From a virus, in the IMG/VR virus record IMGVR_UViG_3300037258_000348, positions 1 through 21,934 of that record: 21,934 bases of DNA, one strand, 5' to 3'. A program made the position numbers and the translations under genes. The notes beneath the pieces were generated by a model, which did no database searches, had not been told where the DNA came from, and saw nothing but the letters and a program-made list of their open reading frames with translations. Below, in pieces: positions 20,702 through 21,934 of this stretch; position 1 is the first letter of the stretch; the number at the start of each line of letters is the position of its first letter.

Positions 20702-21448
20702 ATGCCCGCTGCTGCACCCGCGCCAGTTACCGGCGCCGTGACACCGCACGCCCCGTCCGGGGGAACCGAGATCGTCCTGCCCGGCGGCGCCGCCGGCATG
20801 CCCGTGGTCGCGGGCAACGGCGACATCTACGTCGCGCCCGCGCTCACCCCGTGCCCCAGCACGCTCATCGCCGAGCCCGCCTCCCCGTGGCGGCGCCTGG
20901 GACTGGTCACCGAGGACGGCGTGACGTGGACGCCGCCGAGCGAGGAAACCGAGGAAGTAAAGGCCTGGCAGTCCAGGTACCCGGTCAGGATCGTGACCAC
21001 CGGCCTGTCCACATCGGTCGGGTTCAGCCTGCTGGAATGGTCACGGACCACGGTCGAGGTCACCCTGGGCGGCGGGACCTGGGAAGACTCCGGTGAGCTG
21101 GTCATCTACAAGCCGCCGCCGGCCGGCGCGGCCTCCGAGGTCGCCCTGTTCGTGGCCGCCGTCGACGGCAGCAGGATCTACGGGATCTACCTGCCCAAGT
21201 GCAAGGTGACCGAGCGGGACGACATCAATTTCAAGGCGGACGCTCCCGCGGTCCTGAACATGACGCTCGCGATCGTGGGCCAGCTCGGGCTGGACCCGTA
21301 TCAGCTCGTGTTCGGCAAGGACACGCTGCCCGGCGCGGTAGAGGTGACCGGCGTTGACCCGGCGGCCGGCGCAGCGGCCGGCGGCACCCAGGTCACGATC
21401 ACCGGCAAGGGCTTCGGGCCTGCGACTCAGCCGGCGGTGCGCAAGTGA
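20702..21448 (+). CDS. Major tail tube protein with C-terminal IPT/TIG half-domain
   Basis: AGGAGGT (20687-20693) lies 8 nt before ATG. The 248-aa product has an actinophage tail-tube core: NGDIYVAPALTPCPSTLIA, PWRRLGLVTEDGVTWTPPSE then EVKAWQSRYPVRIVTT, SLLEWSRTTVEVTLGGGTW, YGIYLPKCKVTERDDINFK. The last ~36 residues (213-248) are VEVTGVDPAAGAAAGGTQVT, ITGKGFG and a short tail: the first half of an IPT/TIG domain, ending at the same loop as the other halves in this window. The DNA segment coding GGTQVTI is nearly identical to that at the capsid, suggesting recent copying between genes. Confidence 0.85.
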   Translation: MPAAAPAPVTGAVTPHAPSGGTEIVLPGGAAGMPVVAGNGDIYVAPALTPCPSTLIAEPASPWRRLGLVTEDGVTWTPPSEETEEVKAWQSRYPVRIVTTGLSTSVGFSLLEWSRTTVEVTLGGGTWEDSGELVIYKPPPAGAASEVALFVAAVDGSRIYGIYLPKCKVTERDDINFKADAPAVLNMTLAIVGQLGLDPYQLVFGKDTLPGAVEVTGVDPAAGAAAGGTQVTITGKGFGPATQPAVRK

Positions 21449-21822
21449 CCCGCCCGCCGATCAACCTGGACGCCCGGGCCGCCGCGCACCGCGAGGCACG
21501 CGGCGAGCCGCCCGCGCTCATCTTCCGGGGCCGCGAGTACGCGCTGCCGGTGACCCTCACCCTGGACCAGGCAGAGGTGCTGAACAACGCCGGGGAGGAC
21601 ATGCGCGCGGTCGTCCTCATGCTGCTCGGCCCGGAGCAGGCCGCGATGTTCCTCGCGTCGGACCCGCCGCCGGACCTGGACGACATGGTTGCCCTGGCCG
21701 AGGTGCTGAGCGAGGCATACGGCGCCGACGCGGGGGAATCACTGGCCTCGCCGGCATCCTCGCCGAGCACTGGGACGCCGCCGAGGCCAGTTTCGCCGCC
21801 GTCTACGGCCTCCGCCTGTTGA
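21445..21822 (+). CDS. Tail assembly chaperone, gpG-like upstream frame
   Basis: GTG overlaps the tail tube stop. The 125-aa product begins PPINLDARAAAHREARGEPP then ALIFRGREYALPVTLTLDQAEVL, the usual start of actinophage tail assembly chaperones, and has a helical core (LMLLGPEQAAMFL, DLDDMVALAEVLSEAYG). The end after the slippery site (SPASSPSTGTPPRPVSPPST) is low-complexity, as expected for the unshifted frame. It should bind the tape measure during tail assembly. Confidence 0.85.
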   Translation: MTRPPINLDARAAAHREARGEPPALIFRGREYALPVTLTLDQAEVLNNAGEDMRAVVLMLLGPEQAAMFLASDPPPDLDDMVALAEVLSEAYGADAGESLASPASSPSTGTPPRPVSPPSTASAC

Positions 21823-21866
21823 GCGGCGCGAAAGATTCCCATGGTTTGGCCTGTTCGCGTCACTGA
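21445..21866 (+). CDS. Tail assembly chaperone, -1 frameshift (gpGT-like) product
   Basis: A slip on G GGG GAA (21732-21738) moves the ribosome to the -1 frame. The frame then reads ITGLAGILAEHWDAAEASFA then AVYGLRLLSGAKDS and stops at 21864-21866, giving about 140 residues. LAEHWDAAEASFAAVYG is the typical start of the T segment in actinophages (EHWDxVEADFxRYYG). The T part seems short, and later codons look less well biased. The tape measure gene is beyond the window. Confidence 0.65.
21732..21738 (+). promoter_or_regulatory. Slippery heptamer GGGGGAA in the tail chaperone gene
   Basis: The chaperone frame reads GCG GGG GAA here, so the heptamer is positioned for a -1 slip. GGGGGAA is a slippery sequence I recall from mycobacteriophage chaperone genes. 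The conserved EHWDAAEA sequence appears only after the shift. Confidence 0.7.
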
Positions 21867-21934
21867 ACGTACCGACGTACGGTGCGGCTGCAGCATGCTG
21901 GTCGGCGGCGGCACCGTACCGATGACGATCCGCC
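21841..21934 (+). CDS. Possible partial gene at the right edge
   Basis: ATG at 21841 opens a frame that continues off the window (MVWPVRVTERTDVRCGCSML then VGGGTVPMTIR). Third positions become strongly GC-biased after the first ten codons, and the CGC pair hints at a Cys-type metal site. It would overlap the chaperone frameshift product by 26 bp. It has only a weak ribosome site (GCGAAAG). An alternative frame (VERRERFPWFGLFASLNVP...) also crosses this region and stops near 21930, so the reading is uncertain. Confidence 0.3.
   Translation, partial: MVWPVRVTERTDVRCGCSMLVGGGTVPMTIR
21877..21919. repeat. Inverted repeat with central palindrome at right edge
   Basis: GTACGGTGC (21877-21885) and GCACCGTAC (21911-21919) form a perfect 9-bp inverted repeat. 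Between them CAGCATGCTG (21891-21900) is a 10-bp palindrome. It could be an RNA hairpin after the chaperone frame or a protein-binding site. It overlaps the possible partial gene. Confidence 0.4.

Noticed and set aside
1-21934. CRISPR array, insertion sequence or transposase
   Set aside because: No regularly spaced repeats and no transposase motifs were seen on either strand.

Overview
The window is very GC-rich, with strong third-position GC bias. It has long runs of genes joined by ATGA or GTGA start/stop overlaps and a complete HK97-type head and head-to-tail gene order. This suggests a temperate siphovirus, probably an integrated prophage, of a high-GC actinobacterium (Streptomyces- or Streptosporangiales-like; inferred from composition and protein families, not from a marker gene). 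The left edge carries the C-terminal part of a LuxR/NarL-type response regulator, which looks like host chromosome. The phage/host junction probably lies between about 303 and 940. No integrase is visible.

Layout. 303-940: palindromes, an apparently frameshifted small gene and a hairpin. 941-5596: a plus-strand early operon with an excisionase-like HTH protein, a small membrane protein, a DUF6197-like protein, a PD-(D/E)XK nuclease, zinc-ribbon proteins, a replisome-organiser-like protein with iteron-like repeats inside its gene, a MerR-like HTH protein and an HNH endonuclease. 5606-5647: a terminator hairpin. 5671-6168: an isolated minus-strand gene. 6273-10653: a tight eight-gene operon of ParB-like, 83-aa unknown, DpdA-like transglycosylase, QueC, QueD, QueE, FolE and Cys-rich protein. 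10598-10984: a minus-strand Zn-ribbon gene. 11098-11186: hairpins just before terS. 11264-21934: terS, terL, portal, MuF-like protein, scaffold, major capsid, Ig-like pieces, CHAP protein, four connector/completion proteins, tail tube and tail assembly chaperone, then the window ends.

How they work together. FolE, QueD, QueE and QueC are the four steps from GTP to preQ0, and a DpdA-type transglycosylase would insert the base into DNA. No QueF or Gat-QueC fusion is present, so the predicted modification is 2'-deoxy-7-cyano-7-deazaguanosine, a known anti-restriction strategy of some phages.

The least expected signal is in the structural region. The major capsid gene ends in an in-frame C CCA AAA slippery heptamer followed by a 9-bp stem. 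A -1 frameshift there adds the first half of an IPT/TIG Ig-like domain. Four more IPT half-domains, all cut at the same B-C loop, are spread over two small downstream ORFs and the C-terminus of the tail tube protein. This suggests either recoding or a split-Ig decoration system assembled between proteins. Beside them lies a secreted CHAP hydrolase with an LPVTG sorting-like signal.
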